Source of the DNA: Wansuia hejianensis
GTDB taxonomy: Bacteria > Bacillota > Clostridia > Lachnospirales > Lachnospiraceae
Reading direction: 5' to 3'
NCBI RefSeq assembly: GCF_014337215.1
Contig: NZ_CP060635.1
Span: 2,183,501-2,247,500 of the forward strand
DNA: 64,000 nucleotides
In this document: in pieces, positions 1 through 8,932 of the stretch
Layout: the number at the start of each line of letters is the position of its first letter
Numbering within the stretch: the stretch's first letter is position 1
Program-made: the position numbers and the translations under genes
The notes under the pieces: model-generated
What the model saw: the letters and a program-made list of their open reading frames with translations, nothing else
What the model was told of the DNA's origin: nothing
The model's database searches: none

Positions 1-1307
1 TATATTTCCGGGATATCGATCCCACCTTTGACTTGTTATTCAGCTCTGAGGAAGAAGCCCAAAGCTATATCGACCAGTATAAGGCGGCGATCGTCGGCCC
101 GAATGATACCATTGTGGCTGAGCGGAGCAGTTTTACGCCACAGCCCCAGGCTTCCATGACAGTCATCGACCAGCGGACAGGCTATGTTAAGGGCATTGTG
201 GGAGGCCGCGGCCAGAAGACTGCCAGCCTCACACTGAATCGTGCCACAGACACCTTCCGGCAGCCCGGTTCTACCTTTAAGATACTCTCAACCTACGGCC
301 CTGCCATGGATCTGGGACGCATTAATCTCGCTACCGTAGTGGCTGATGAACCGTACAATTATTCCGACGGCAGCCCGGTCCACAACTCTGACAACGCCTA
401 CCATGGAAATGTGACGATCCGGACCGCTATCGCGAATTCCTATAACGTCGTTGCGGTCAAGACGCTGACAGAGATCACTCCCCAGACCGGTTTTGATTAT
501 CTGCTGCGCATGGGATTTTCAGAATTAATCAACGACAAGAACTGGGATGTCATCCAGCCTCTGGCGCTGGGAGGTATTACCAACGGTGTCAGCAACCTGG
601 AGCTGACGGCTGCTTACGCGGCAATCGCCAATGGCGGCGTTTATATCGAACCAATTTTCTACACAAAGGTAACTGACCAGGACGGCAATGTGCTTCTGGA
701 AAACACGCCTGTTGAGACAAGGATTTTTAAAGAAAGCACCTCTTATCTCCTGACCAGCGCCATGGAGGACGTTGTAACAGCCGGAACCGGTGTGGATTTC
801 AAGCTGAACAGCATGACTGTCGCCGGAAAGACCGGTACTACTTCATCCTATAAAGATTTAGTGTTCGCAGGTTTTACCCCTTATTACACGGCTGCCATCT
901 GGGCCGGCTGTGACGTCAACGTGGAGCTTCCTGAGGAATACCGCCACTTTCATAAGACGCTCTGGACCAACGTAATGAACCGGATCCATCAGGATCTTCC
1001 GGATGTCGGATTTAAAGCGCCCACCTCCGTCAAGGAAGTCACCATCTGTTCGGAGACCGGACTGCTGGCAGGCAACGGATGTCCCAGGGCTAAAGAGTAT
1101 TTTGAACTGTCACAGGTACCTACCACACGGTGTACGCAGCACTACGTACCTCCGACACCGACGCCAACCCCAACGCCTTCCGCCACGCCGACGCCAACTG
1201 CAACGCCTTCACCGACACCAACGGCTGAACCAACGCAGGAACCGACGGAAGAACCCACGGAAGAACCGACTCCCGAACCAACAGATAGTCCGGAGCCAAG
1301 CGAATAA
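1..1307 (+). CDS. Class A penicillin-binding protein, C-terminal part (5' end outside window)
   Basis: Transpeptidase part of a PBP1A-like peptidoglycan synthase that cross-links the cell wall outside the membrane. The frame is open from nt 3, so the glycosyltransferase domain lies upstream of the window. The catalytic STFK (SxxK) tetrad is near nt 269-280, followed by SYN (SxN) in ANSYNVV and KTGTT (KTG) near nt 825-840, in the expected order. A Cys-containing stretch and a Thr/Pro-rich tail of PTPTP repeats (nt 1147-1305) end the protein; such low-complexity tails are common in Firmicutes PBP1 proteins. It converges on pfkA across a terminator. The family call is secure; the exact paralogue cannot be told without the N-terminus. 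Confidence 0.93.
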   Translation, partial: YFRDIDPTFDLLFSSEEEAQSYIDQYKAAIVGPNDTIVAERSSFTPQPQASMTVIDQRTGYVKGIVGGRGQKTASLTLNRATDTFRQPGSTFKILSTYGPAMDLGRINLATVVADEPYNYSDGSPVHNSDNAYHGNVTIRTAIANSYNVVAVKTLTEITPQTGFDYLLRMGFSELINDKNWDVIQPLALGGITNGVSNLELTAAYAAIANGGVYIEPIFYTKVTDQDGNVLLENTPVETRIFKESTSYLLTSAMEDVVTAGTGVDFKLNSMTVAGKTGTTSSYKDLVFAGFTPYYTAAIWAGCDVNVELPEEYRHFHKTLWTNVMNRIHQDLPDVGFKAPTSVKEVTICSETGLLAGNGCPRAKEYFELSQVPTTRCTQHYVPPTPTPTPTPSATPTPTATPSPTPTAEPTQEPTEEPTEEPTPEPTDSPEPSE

Positions 1308-1326
1308 ATCACACATCAAAAAGCAG

Positions 1327-1360
1327 CAGGGTGTTTCCAGAAGGAAACACCCTGTTCTGT
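1327..1360. terminator. Bidirectional terminator between PBP and pfkA
   Basis: A perfect 12-bp stem, CAGGGTGTTTCC / GGAAACACCCTG, with a 4-nt loop. On the plus strand it is followed by TTCTGT. On the minus strand a T5 run lies five bases beyond the stem. It sits between two convergent genes and probably ends both transcripts. Confidence 0.7.
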
Positions 1361-1434
1361 AAAAATCAGTTTTTCTGTAACCTGCCAATTCCTTTGGGGA
1401 TGTTAGCTCACCCCTGATTATTATTCTAATAGAG

Positions 1435-2427
1435 TTAATCTTTCACATAATTATAAGACAGTGTCCCCGCAATCTCACGCTGGTATCCCGGAAGGCCCTT
1501 ATGCATTTCCAATGCCTCCTGGATATCGTAATCCACATATTCTCCGCCTCTGAACGCCACCACACGGCTGCTTTTTCCAGCCAACAACAAATCTACGGCG
1601 TAAGCGCCCATTATGGAAGCATAGACCCTATCCTTGCAGGTGGGGCTTCCTCCTCTCTGCATGTGGCCCAGGATCGTCGCGCGGGTCTCGATCCCCGTGG
1701 CCGCTTCTATCCGCTTGGCCAATTCCTGAGAATGGCCGATCCCTTCCGCGTTAATGATGATATGATGGGTTTTCCCCTTTTTCCGATTTTCTATAATCTG
1801 CGTGATAATCTCCTGCTCATTGTAATTGTATTCTTCTGGGAGAAGAATGTCCTCCGCCCCAGTGGCGATTCCCGCCCACAGTGCCAGATAACCTGCGTTC
1901 CTTCCCATGACCTCTATAATGCTGACACGTTCATGGGAAGCTGAGGTGTCCCGTACCTTGTCAATGGCCTGCATTGCCGTATTGACAGCACTATCAAAGC
2001 CGATGCTATAATCAGTGCAGGCGATATCCAGATCAATAGTTCCGGGAATCCCTATGGTATTAATACCTAGAGCAGACAGTTTTCCTGCCCCGGCGAAGGA
2101 ACCGTCACCGCCAATTACGATCAAACCGTCAATGCCGTTTTGACGGCATACCTCCGCAGCCTGTGCCTGTCCTTCCGGTGTACGCATCTCCGCACATCGG
2201 GCGGTATACAGGATTGTCCCTCCTCGCCCGATGATGTCTGAAACATCTTTAGCACTCATATCTGTGATCTCACCCTGGAGCAGGCCGTCATAGCCCTTTA
2301 AAATGCCTTTTACCTTCAAACCTTTAAACAGCCCCCTGCGGACAACAGCGCGGATAGCTGCGTTCATGCCCGGCGCGTCTCCTCCACTGGTCAACACCCC
2401 AATCACCTTTATCCCTTTATGGTACAT
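1435..2427 (-). CDS. pfkA: 6-phosphofructokinase
   Basis: Phosphorylates fructose 6-phosphate to fructose 1,6-bisphosphate in glycolysis. The N-terminus shows GVLTSGGDAPGMNAAIR, then the GGDGS nucleotide loop typical of ATP-dependent enzymes (a PPi-dependent enzyme would have GGDDS), then GTIDLDI at the catalytic loop. The classical motif is GTIDNDI; the Leu variant occurs, from memory, in other clostridial PfkA proteins. The frame is open to 2481, but ATG 2427 has GGTGGAG six bases upstream and begins at the usual place, giving about 330 residues. It lies 50 nt behind the CoA-transferase gene with no visible terminator, so it is probably the last gene of the long operon. Another sugar phosphate as substrate cannot be excluded. 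Confidence 0.93.
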   Translation of the reverse strand: MYHKGIKVIGVLTSGGDAPGMNAAIRAVVRRGLFKGLKVKGILKGYDGLLQGEITDMSAKDVSDIIGRGGTILYTARCAEMRTPEGQAQAAEVCRQNGIDGLIVIGGDGSFAGAGKLSALGINTIGIPGTIDLDIACTDYSIGFDSAVNTAMQAIDKVRDTSASHERVSIIEVMGRNAGYLALWAGIATGAEDILLPEEYNYNEQEIITQIIENRKKGKTHHIIINAEGIGHSQELAKRIEAATGIETRATILGHMQRGGSPTCKDRVYASIMGAYAVDLLLAGKSSRVVAFRGGEYVDYDIQEALEMHKGLPGYQREIAGTLSYNYVKD

Positions 2428-2477
2428 ATAATTCTCCACCCGGCAGCCTCTGACTGCTCCCTTACTAACACTTTGTC

Positions 2478-3788
2478 TCAAAGGCCCCTGCCAGGACGCT
2501 CCCCGAACCGCTCCATATAGGCCGCCGACAGTTCTTTCCGGAAATCAGGATGCGCCACGCCAATCAGTGCCCTGGCCCGCTCACGGAGGGTTTTGCCCCG
2601 CAGGTGAGCGATCCCGTACTCTGTCACCACATAATCCACATCTGTCCGGGAAGTGCTCACAGCCGCTCCTTTATCCAGGAATGGTACGATCTTAGAGACC
2701 TTCCCGTGAGCAGCCGTGGAACTGATGGCGATAATGGAACGGCCTCCTTTGCTAATATGCGCCCCGCGCACAAAGTCGATTTGGCCGCCGATGCCGCTGA
2801 TCTGATTCAGCCCCACGCTTTCTGAAGCTACTTGCCCCATCAGATCAACTTGCACACAGGAATTGATGGACACTAAGTTGTCATTTCGTCCGATCACATA
2901 AGGATCATTGACGTAATCCACAGGATACATAGCTACCGCGGGATTATCATTGACATAATCGTATAGCCGCCGGGTACCCATTAAAAATGTCACCACGGTT
3001 TTGCCCGGATGCAGAGTTTTTCTCCGATTGGTGATGATGCCGCCCTCAATCAATTCCACCACCCCATCAGAAATCATTTCTGAATGGATGCCCAGATCTT
3101 TTTTATCCTTCAGGAACAGCAACACAGCGTCAGGAATTGCTCCAATCCCCAGCTGCAGAGTATCGCCGTCCCGGATCAGCCGGGCGCAGTTTTCTCCGAT
3201 GGCCTTTTCCGCCTCCCCAATTTTGGGGGGCTGAAGTTCCAATACTGGGTGGCTGATTTCTACAAAGGCGTCGACTTCTGACACATGCAGGCAGGTATCG
3301 CCCAGTGTCCTGGGCATCTCCCGGTTCACCTGAGCAATTACCCGTTTTGCGCATCTGGCCGCCGTCAGCGTATAATCTACAGAGACACCGCAACTCACAT
3401 ATCCCATTCGATCCGGGGGCGCAACCTGAATTACCGCCACATCCGGCGTGAGGGAGGACCGAAACAACTCAGGAATTTCGCTAAAGCAGCAGGGGGTAAA
3501 ATCTCCCCTTCCCTCGTTGACTGCCGCCCGGGACTGAACACCCACAAACAGGCTGTTAAGCCTAAAATGACCTTCCGTGCCCGGCGCAGAGAATTTTGCG
3601 TTGCCCATAGACACCATCTGAACAATTTCCACATCCTGATAGTCCTCTTTATGCTCCACTAATACGTCCGTGATTGCCAGAGGCACCCCCACCGCGTGGC
3701 CCAACACTAACCGATCGCCGGAATGGATCAAACCCACTGCCTCTTCCGCTGTCATTTTTCGTTGTTCATAAAGTTTTTCCCAATCCAT
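2478..3788 (-). CDS. abfT: 4-hydroxybutyrate CoA-transferase (acetyl-CoA hydrolase/transferase family)
   Basis: Moves CoA from acetyl-CoA or butyryl-CoA to 4-hydroxybutyrate. The protein is about 436 residues, normal for the AbfT/Cat2 family. GIGAIPDAVL is followed by HSEMISDG, whose Glu falls at residue 237, matching the catalytic glutamate near position 238 of the clostridial enzyme. The C-terminal half carries the family's ISGIGGQIDFVRGA and EYGIAHLRGKT segments. A GTG at 3806 extends the frame, but ATG 3788 has GGGAGA six bases upstream, so I chose it. It follows abfD by 14 nt and precedes pfkA, which supports a 4-hydroxybutyrate-to-crotonyl-CoA role. Butyryl-CoA:acetate transferase is the main alternative in the same family. 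Confidence 0.88.
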   Translation of the reverse strand: MDWEKLYEQRKMTAEEAVGLIHSGDRLVLGHAVGVPLAITDVLVEHKEDYQDVEIVQMVSMGNAKFSAPGTEGHFRLNSLFVGVQSRAAVNEGRGDFTPCCFSEIPELFRSSLTPDVAVIQVAPPDRMGYVSCGVSVDYTLTAARCAKRVIAQVNREMPRTLGDTCLHVSEVDAFVEISHPVLELQPPKIGEAEKAIGENCARLIRDGDTLQLGIGAIPDAVLLFLKDKKDLGIHSEMISDGVVELIEGGIITNRRKTLHPGKTVVTFLMGTRRLYDYVNDNPAVAMYPVDYVNDPYVIGRNDNLVSINSCVQVDLMGQVASESVGLNQISGIGGQIDFVRGAHISKGGRSIIAISSTAAHGKVSKIVPFLDKGAAVSTSRTDVDYVVTEYGIAHLRGKTLRERARALIGVAHPDFRKELSAAYMERFGERPGRGL

Positions 3789-3802
3789 ACGCATTCTCCC
3801 AA

Positions 3803-5248
3803 TCACTCGCTGATTTTTGCAATTTTCTTTGCCAGCGCTTTTTTCATCTGAAGATTGCCCTGGCGGGAAATCATAATTCTCTGTGCCTGGGGAGAGCCCG
3901 CTCCATGCATGGATTCCGTACGGTAACCGACCGCGGCCGTTCCCAGGGTCAGATTCTCGATGAGGCGCATGATCTTCAGGCGGTTTTCCGTGGACACATC
4001 CGCCCTGCCCTTAAAATATTTTTCAATGACCGGCCCCATCTTCGGATCACGGAAATCCTTCTCCGCCGGAGCGGTTACCATCAGGCCGCCGGCAATATCC
4101 TCTGCCAGCCGCGCGATCTCATAGGGGAATCTGGTAATATTCTGCTTGCACACATTGGCCAGCAGCAGGTCAATGATATAGTTGCCGGACGCCGTCTTCG
4201 TTCCTTCTGTCGAGCAGGCGATTCCACAGCAATATAAAGTCTCGTTCAGATGCTGCATCTCAATAATTTTATCTTTGATGTGGGATGCCTTCGGGCATCC
4301 GTTGTAATCCGCCGCAACTGCCGCCGCGCCGATCAGCACGTCACCGACCCCTACCTTGCATCCGCCGTAGGACTGCCTGTGATATCCGGCGAACCGCTCT
4401 ACCATCACGCCCGCGTACTCATATTCGCCGTTCAGGAAAATCCGGTCATTGGGCACAAATACATCATCAAATACAGTCAGCGCTTCTACGCCGCCAAATT
4501 CCGGATTGCCCACATCCAGGCTTCCTTCTTCCAGCTTCCTGGTATCGCAGGACTGACGTCCGATGATCATGAAGATTCCCTCGGTATCCACCGGAACGGC
4601 AAAAGATACGGCATAATCCTTATCATCCTCCCCCATGGCGATGGTCGGCATGACAATGACTTCATGGGAGTTGATGATACCTGTCTGATGCGCCTTCGCT
4701 CCGCGCACTACGATACCGTCTTCTCTTCTCTCTACAACCCTCAGGAACAGATCCGGGTCTTCCTGGGCATGGGGAGCCCTGGAACGGTCACCCTTGGGGT
4801 CTGTCATAGCCCCGTCAACCGTCAGGTCATTCTCCTGGGCATATTTCAGAAATTTCACAAAATTTTCATGGTATTTGGTGCCATGGGACTGGTCACACTC
4901 ATAAGTGGTGCTGTATACGGCATTAAAAGCATCCATGCCCACACATCTCTGGAAGCAGGCCGCCGTCTTCTGGCCGCAAAGCCTCTGCATCTTTACTTTA
5001 TTCTTCAGATCTTCCGTGCTCATATGTATATGTGTAAACCGGTTGACCTTCCCTCCGGTAAACGGCGACGTGGCCGTCATCAGGTTCTCATACTCCGGCA
5101 TCTGCGCCAGGTCATACGTCATCCTCACCGAGTTCAGGGACGGCCGTAAAATCGGATGATCCACCGGATTCTCCACCTTCTCACCAAACATATACACCTG
5201 CATGTTCATTTTACGAATGCTTTCTACATACTGTTCCCCTGTCATCAT
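3803..5248 (-). CDS. abfD: 4-hydroxybutyryl-CoA dehydratase / vinylacetyl-CoA isomerase
   Basis: FAD and [4Fe-4S] enzyme that dehydrates 4-hydroxybutyryl-CoA to crotonyl-CoA by a radical mechanism. The four cluster ligands of the Clostridium aminobutyricum enzyme (Cys99, Cys103, His292, Cys299) have counterparts at Cys98, Cys102, His290 and Cys297, with the same 4- and 7-residue spacings. This separates it from the related 4-hydroxyphenylacetate 3-hydroxylases, which lack the cluster. Its 481 residues are near the family norm. Two ATGs are adjacent (5248 and 5245), with GGAAG upstream. It lies between the 4-hydroxybutyrate dehydrogenase and CoA-transferase genes, completing the route from succinate semialdehyde to crotonyl-CoA. 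Confidence 0.95.
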   Translation of the reverse strand: MMTGEQYVESIRKMNMQVYMFGEKVENPVDHPILRPSLNSVRMTYDLAQMPEYENLMTATSPFTGGKVNRFTHIHMSTEDLKNKVKMQRLCGQKTAACFQRCVGMDAFNAVYSTTYECDQSHGTKYHENFVKFLKYAQENDLTVDGAMTDPKGDRSRAPHAQEDPDLFLRVVERREDGIVVRGAKAHQTGIINSHEVIVMPTIAMGEDDKDYAVSFAVPVDTEGIFMIIGRQSCDTRKLEEGSLDVGNPEFGGVEALTVFDDVFVPNDRIFLNGEYEYAGVMVERFAGYHRQSYGGCKVGVGDVLIGAAAVAADYNGCPKASHIKDKIIEMQHLNETLYCCGIACSTEGTKTASGNYIIDLLLANVCKQNITRFPYEIARLAEDIAGGLMVTAPAEKDFRDPKMGPVIEKYFKGRADVSTENRLKIMRLIENLTLGTAAVGYRTESMHGAGSPQAQRIMISRQGNLQMKKALAKKIAKISE

Positions 5249-5285
5249 AATCGTTTACTTCCTTTCTTTCTCAATAGGAGACTTT

Positions 5286-6425
5286 TCAGCCCTCCAAACT
5301 ATCCTGATAAAGTGACTGAATATCCTCCCGGCTCAGTTCCACATAGCTATTCTTCAACAGCCTCTGCTGGTTCATCACAGTGCTTTCCGCGAAAGCCGGC
5401 ACGTCTTCCGGTACCGCGCCGTAAGCGCTCATGGGCTTCCGCTCCAGGATCACCCCCAACAGGTTTTCCAGCGTCCCGATGCCGTCACTTCCCCGGACGC
5501 CGTCGGGACAACCGCCCTCTTCTATGATCTGCCCAAGCAAGACGTCCAGCGCCTGTATTTTCCCCTGGGGCTTTTTCTTCTGATATTTTCGCAGGACACT
5601 GGTGAAGAACTGATAATTACTCTCGCCGTGAGGCACGTGGTATTTAGCTCCCAAAGCGTAACTCATAGCGTGTACAACTGCGCAGCCCGCGTTTCCGAAA
5701 GCAATCCCAGCATAATTGCTCGCCGCCAGATAAGATCTGCTGTCCTCGAAACGGGCGTCCTGTCCTTCCCGCGCAATCCGGCAGTACCCCTTCAAAATCG
5801 CCTCCATGGCCGCTGTTGAGTACATCTCCGTATAGGCAGTGCATCCGGGGCTCAGATAGGATTCCACCGCATGAATCAATGCGTCAATCGAACTGGTGGC
5901 AAACACATAATAGGGAAGCGTTTGCAGAAACTCCGGAATAAGCACTGCGTGATCTGCGTACATGGAGGAAGATGTCAGACCCATCTTTGTCCCTTTCCGG
6001 GTGCGGTTGATAATGGATATATTTGTCACCTCACTGCCTGTGCCACAGGTCGTGGGAATAATCATCAGTTTTTTTTCTTTTTTAAGTTCTGCCTGATCAT
6101 AGAGCACATCCACATTCTGTGCTCCTTCCAGTACCAGGATTTTAGCGATGTCAATAATTGTGCCGCCGCCTATTGCAATAACGCGTGTGCATCCTATGGA
6201 GTTCATCTCCTCCAGAATCGCATCAACCATCACGTCCGTAGGCTCTCCCGCTCCGTACTTTTCCTGAAAAATATAATGACAGTCCAGATTTTCTTTTTTC
6301 ATAATCGGATCATAAATATACTCGTTGGTCAGGATCAGATCCTCCGCCCCAACGGAAAACCCGGCCGCAAATTCCGCAAATGTCTCAAAACTGTCTATCT
6401 GTGGTGCAATCAATAATTCTCTCAT
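5286..6425 (-). CDS. abfH: 4-hydroxybutyrate dehydrogenase (iron-containing alcohol dehydrogenase)
   Basis: Group III iron alcohol dehydrogenase expected to interconvert succinate semialdehyde and 4-hydroxybutyrate with NAD(P)H. The NAD loop GGGTIID is at residues 86-92. Metal ligands are Asp181 and His185 (IDALIHAVESY), His252 (VVHAMSYALG) and His266 (HVPHGESN). PTTCGTGSEVT is the usual family motif. Length is 379 residues. It is immediately upstream of abfD and 33 nt behind the RpiB-like gene, so it links the sugar genes to the C4 acid genes. The specific substrate rests on the neighbours: iron ADHs cannot be told apart from motifs alone. Confidence 0.85.
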   Translation of the reverse strand: MRELLIAPQIDSFETFAEFAAGFSVGAEDLILTNEYIYDPIMKKENLDCHYIFQEKYGAGEPTDVMVDAILEEMNSIGCTRVIAIGGGTIIDIAKILVLEGAQNVDVLYDQAELKKEKKLMIIPTTCGTGSEVTNISIINRTRKGTKMGLTSSSMYADHAVLIPEFLQTLPYYVFATSSIDALIHAVESYLSPGCTAYTEMYSTAAMEAILKGYCRIAREGQDARFEDSRSYLAASNYAGIAFGNAGCAVVHAMSYALGAKYHVPHGESNYQFFTSVLRKYQKKKPQGKIQALDVLLGQIIEEGGCPDGVRGSDGIGTLENLLGVILERKPMSAYGAVPEDVPAFAESTVMNQQRLLKNSYVELSREDIQSLYQDSLEG

Positions 6426-6458
6426 TACTACCCTTCTTTCTGTTCACTGCAAACCTTC

Positions 6459-6929
6459 TTAGAAAAGCTGGTCTTCCAGCTCTTTAACCTCCGCCAGCAG
6501 GTTCTCCAGCACTGCCGCCCGCTCAGGAGCCGCTCCTCCATGGAATTCCGTGTGCAGGAATATGTCCGCCATATCCCTGGCCATGGCTGCGCCCAGGATA
6601 GAACCTCCCAGCGCCAACACGTTGGCATTGTTGATAAACCGCGCCTTGCAGGCAGACCACAAGCTTTCTGCCGGCACACAGTAAATACCTTTATGCTTAT
6701 TAGCCACAATGGCTACGCCCGACCCGGAGCCGCAAAACACGATGCCGCGTTCCGCCCTCCCTTCAAGCACAGCCTGTGAAACATTGTCCGCCGCTTTTAT
6801 GTAAGTCAGGGCATGTTCCAACTCACGTGTTCCCAGGTCCAACACCTCATGACCTGTTTCCATCAGATGTCTCCGTATTTCTTCTTTTAGCTGAAATCCG
6901 GCTCCATCTGAACCAATCACTACTTTCAT
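6459..6929 (-). CDS. RpiB/LacAB-family sugar-phosphate isomerase, divergent
   Basis: Small cytoplasmic isomerase that interconverts aldose and ketose phosphates in characterised relatives (ribose 5-phosphate, allose 6-phosphate, galactose 6-phosphate, erythrulose 4-phosphate). It has 156 residues and begins MKVVIGSDGAGFQLK. The catalytic cysteine is Cys66 in FCGSGSGVAIVANK, the position of E. coli RpiB Cys66. The usual SDH motif is SDG, and the segment holding the ring-opening His (about residue 99) reads RFINNANV without a His. The substrate is therefore probably not plain ribose 5-phosphate. It is 9 nt from the epimerase gene and clearly belongs to the operon. Confidence 0.82.
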   Translation of the reverse strand: MKVVIGSDGAGFQLKEEIRRHLMETGHEVLDLGTRELEHALTYIKAADNVSQAVLEGRAERGIVFCGSGSGVAIVANKHKGIYCVPAESLWSACKARFINNANVLALGGSILGAAMARDMADIFLHTEFHGGAAPERAAVLENLLAEVKELEDQLF

Positions 6930-6938
6930 ATTCCTTCT

Positions 6939-7748
6939 TCAACCCCTTCCGTCCTGGCATTCCCTGAGATACGCGGCACACTGCGGGAGTACGGTATCCG
7001 GCTCTCCCTGGATGCTGCATTCCAGTGCCATAAAACGGTCATAACCAATTTCCCTGAGCGCCGCAAAGCCTCCCCGGAAATCTGTATGTCCCTGCCCTGG
7101 CAAGTAACGGTTACTGTCTCCCAGATGCACATGCAGAATGCGTTCTCCTCCGGTACGGACCGCCTCCGGGATGTCTCTCTCCTCTATATTCATATGGAAA
7201 AAGTCTGCCAGCAGAAACAAATGATCGCTTCCCACCTCTTCAATAACTGCCCGCCCATCAGCCAATGTGTAAAAAAACCGTGTCTCATAACGGTTAATAG
7301 GCTCGATCATCACTTGCGTACCATTCTGTCCGGCAAACTCCGACGCTGCCGCCAGGTAATCCACCAACAGCCGATGCTGCTCAGCAGAGGGGCGGCGTGG
7401 ATGATCAAATAATGGTAACGGGATCTGCGGCCCATACTCCGGACAGATGATTGTCGGGCAGTGAAATTCCGCGGCAGCGGCTATGGCCTTTTTCGCCAGC
7501 TCCGTTTTTTCCCTCTTCGCCGCTTCATCCAGAAGGGGCTTCCGGTACGTCTCCCCCGGCATGATCAGCGAACACGCCGTCACTCCCGCAGACTTCAGCG
7601 CTCCTCTGATTTCTTTTATCTTTTCCTGCGTGGCTTCTTCCTCGAACAGGCGGATTTCCACACCCTCAAAGCCATATTCTGCCGCCTTCTCCATTTTCTC
7701 AGAAAAATCCCTACCCGGCATCATCCAGGTTGAACAAGCTAATTTCAT
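6939..7748 (-). CDS. TIM-barrel sugar epimerase, IolO-like (5-keto-L-gluconate epimerase group)
   Basis: Xylose-isomerase-like TIM barrel of 269 residues that should epimerise a keto sugar or keto acid through a metal-bound enediolate. The predicted metal ligands Glu149, Asp182, His208 and Glu243 have the same spacings (33, 26, 35) as those of D-tagatose 3-epimerase. EPINRYET, ADFFHMNIEE, HLGDSNRYLPGQGH and the ALEC segment closely resemble, from memory, Thermotoga maritima IolO, which converts 5-keto-L-gluconate to D-tagaturonate in a ring-opening inositol pathway. The nearby zinc dehydrogenase and creatininase-family genes match that pathway's other two special enzymes. The exact substrate remains an inference. 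Confidence 0.85.
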   Translation of the reverse strand: MKLACSTWMMPGRDFSEKMEKAAEYGFEGVEIRLFEEEATQEKIKEIRGALKSAGVTACSLIMPGETYRKPLLDEAAKREKTELAKKAIAAAAEFHCPTIICPEYGPQIPLPLFDHPRRPSAEQHRLLVDYLAAASEFAGQNGTQVMIEPINRYETRFFYTLADGRAVIEEVGSDHLFLLADFFHMNIEERDIPEAVRTGGERILHVHLGDSNRYLPGQGHTDFRGGFAALREIGYDRFMALECSIQGEPDTVLPQCAAYLRECQDGRG

Positions 7749-7786
7749 AGTCTTCCTCCCGCCGTGCTTATATTTACTCTAATAGT

Positions 7787-7836
7787 AATGCCGGAGGAGG
7801 AGCGGCTCAAGTGGCCACACCTTTCCCTCCGGCATT
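7787..7836 (-). other. Inverted repeat between dehydrogenase and epimerase genes
   Basis: A perfect 11-bp inverted repeat (AATGCCGGAGG / CCTCCGGCATT) with a 28-nt loop lies in the 95-nt gap between two operon genes. No T run follows it in the direction of transcription, so it is more likely an mRNA-processing or stabilising stem, or a weak attenuator, than a full terminator. Confidence 0.5.
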
Positions 7837-7843
7837 CCTCGGA

Positions 7844-8899
7844 TCACTCAAACGTCAGCATAACCTTCTGAGTTATAGCTTTATTATTCAATGCAAAGTC
7901 AAACGCCTCATGAATCTCCTTGAAATTAAATTTGTGTGATACCAGTCCGTCAAAATCATAGGTATTTTTGATACGGGACATAAAGCGAATGGTGCGCGGG
8001 AACCAGAATTTCGTTCCTGCGGAGCCCTTGATGGTCAGGGTCTTCCAGATTACGCGCTCCCATTTAATAGGAACCATTCGCTCATGGGAATGTCCGATAG
8101 CCGCGATCCGGGCTCCCGGTGCCGCGATCTCAAAACAGGATGCGATGCCTGCGTCGCTTCCGGAGCACTCCACCAGCACGGTGGCTCCATCGCTGTTCGT
8201 CAGGCGGCGCACTTCCTCCGCCACGTCACAGGCGGTGGGGTCGATGGTGTAGTCCGCACCGTATTTTTTCGCGTTCTCACGGCGGCTCTCCAGCGGGTCA
8301 ACCACTATCACTGTGGCATTGGAAGCCTTACAGCTCATGGCCGCTGAAAGTCCGATGGTGCCAGCGCCTATAATCACGCAGATGTCCTGGGCGTCAGGAT
8401 CGAGGTGATTGCCCCAGACTCCCCAATAGCCTACGTTAAAGTTTTCTACCAGAGCTCCCATTTCATAGGACCAATCATCAGGAATCACATGGGTATATTC
8501 CTCGTTTGTTATCATATAATAGGCCATACCGCCGGCGGAAGTGGGCAGGAAGCCTACCTCATCCATATTCTCACATACGGAAGGCATCTTGCCATCCTTA
8601 CAGTTGTCACAGCGGTAGCAGGGACAAAGGCAATCGCCCACCACTTTATTTCCCACCTTGATGGAGGTGACGGCGGAGCCTACCTGAACCGCTTGTCCGG
8701 CCCATTCGTGTCCGGGGGTATAAGGAGCGATATCGTAGCGGCCTTCAGTGGACTGTCCCATGAAGCAGGACAAATCAGATCCGCAAATGCCGCAGGCCTT
8801 TAACTGGATTAAAATCTGATTCGGCTTCAACTCCGGAAGCTCAATTTCCTCCACCCGCAGGTCATGGGGGCCATACATGCGCGCTGCTATTGTTTTCAT
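7844..8899 (-). CDS. Zinc-dependent medium-chain alcohol/polyol dehydrogenase (IolM-like by context)
   Basis: NAD(P)-dependent zinc dehydrogenase of 351 residues in the sorbitol/threonine dehydrogenase group. Catalytic zinc residues lie in ACGICGSD (Cys36/Cys39 region) and GHEWAG (His64, Glu65). The structural zinc site is Cys94, Cys97, Cys100 and Cys109. The Rossmann loop is VIIGAGTIGLSAA. It is 33 nt behind the creatininase-family gene. In Thermotoga a zinc dehydrogenase (IolM, scyllo-inosose 3-dehydrogenase) makes the substrate for the creatininase-family hydrolase IolN, so the same relation is likely here. Sequence alone does not fix the substrate, and the protein is shorter than Thermotoga IolM (about 395 residues as I recall it). 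Confidence 0.88.
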   Translation of the reverse strand: MKTIAARMYGPHDLRVEEIELPELKPNQILIQLKACGICGSDLSCFMGQSTEGRYDIAPYTPGHEWAGQAVQVGSAVTSIKVGNKVVGDCLCPCYRCDNCKDGKMPSVCENMDEVGFLPTSAGGMAYYMITNEEYTHVIPDDWSYEMGALVENFNVGYWGVWGNHLDPDAQDICVIIGAGTIGLSAAMSCKASNATVIVVDPLESRRENAKKYGADYTIDPTACDVAEEVRRLTNSDGATVLVECSGSDAGIASCFEIAAPGARIAAIGHSHERMVPIKWERVIWKTLTIKGSAGTKFWFPRTIRFMSRIKNTYDFDGLVSHKFNFKEIHEAFDFALNNKAITQKVMLTFE

Positions 8900-8932
8900 A
8901 GATTGTTTCCTCCTTTTGTTCTTCCATGTATA

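Noticed and set aside
1003..1362. ORF overlapping the Thr/Pro tail of the PBP gene
   Set aside because: It is an out-of-frame reading of the PTPTP repeats, rich in Arg, with no independent start signal.
1435..2427. PPi-dependent phosphofructokinase
   Set aside because: The loop is GGDGS, the ATP-type form; PPi enzymes have Asp at the fourth position.
7787..7836. Operon-ending terminator between dehydrogenase and epimerase genes
   Set aside because: There is a good stem but no T run, and the genes on both sides belong functionally together.
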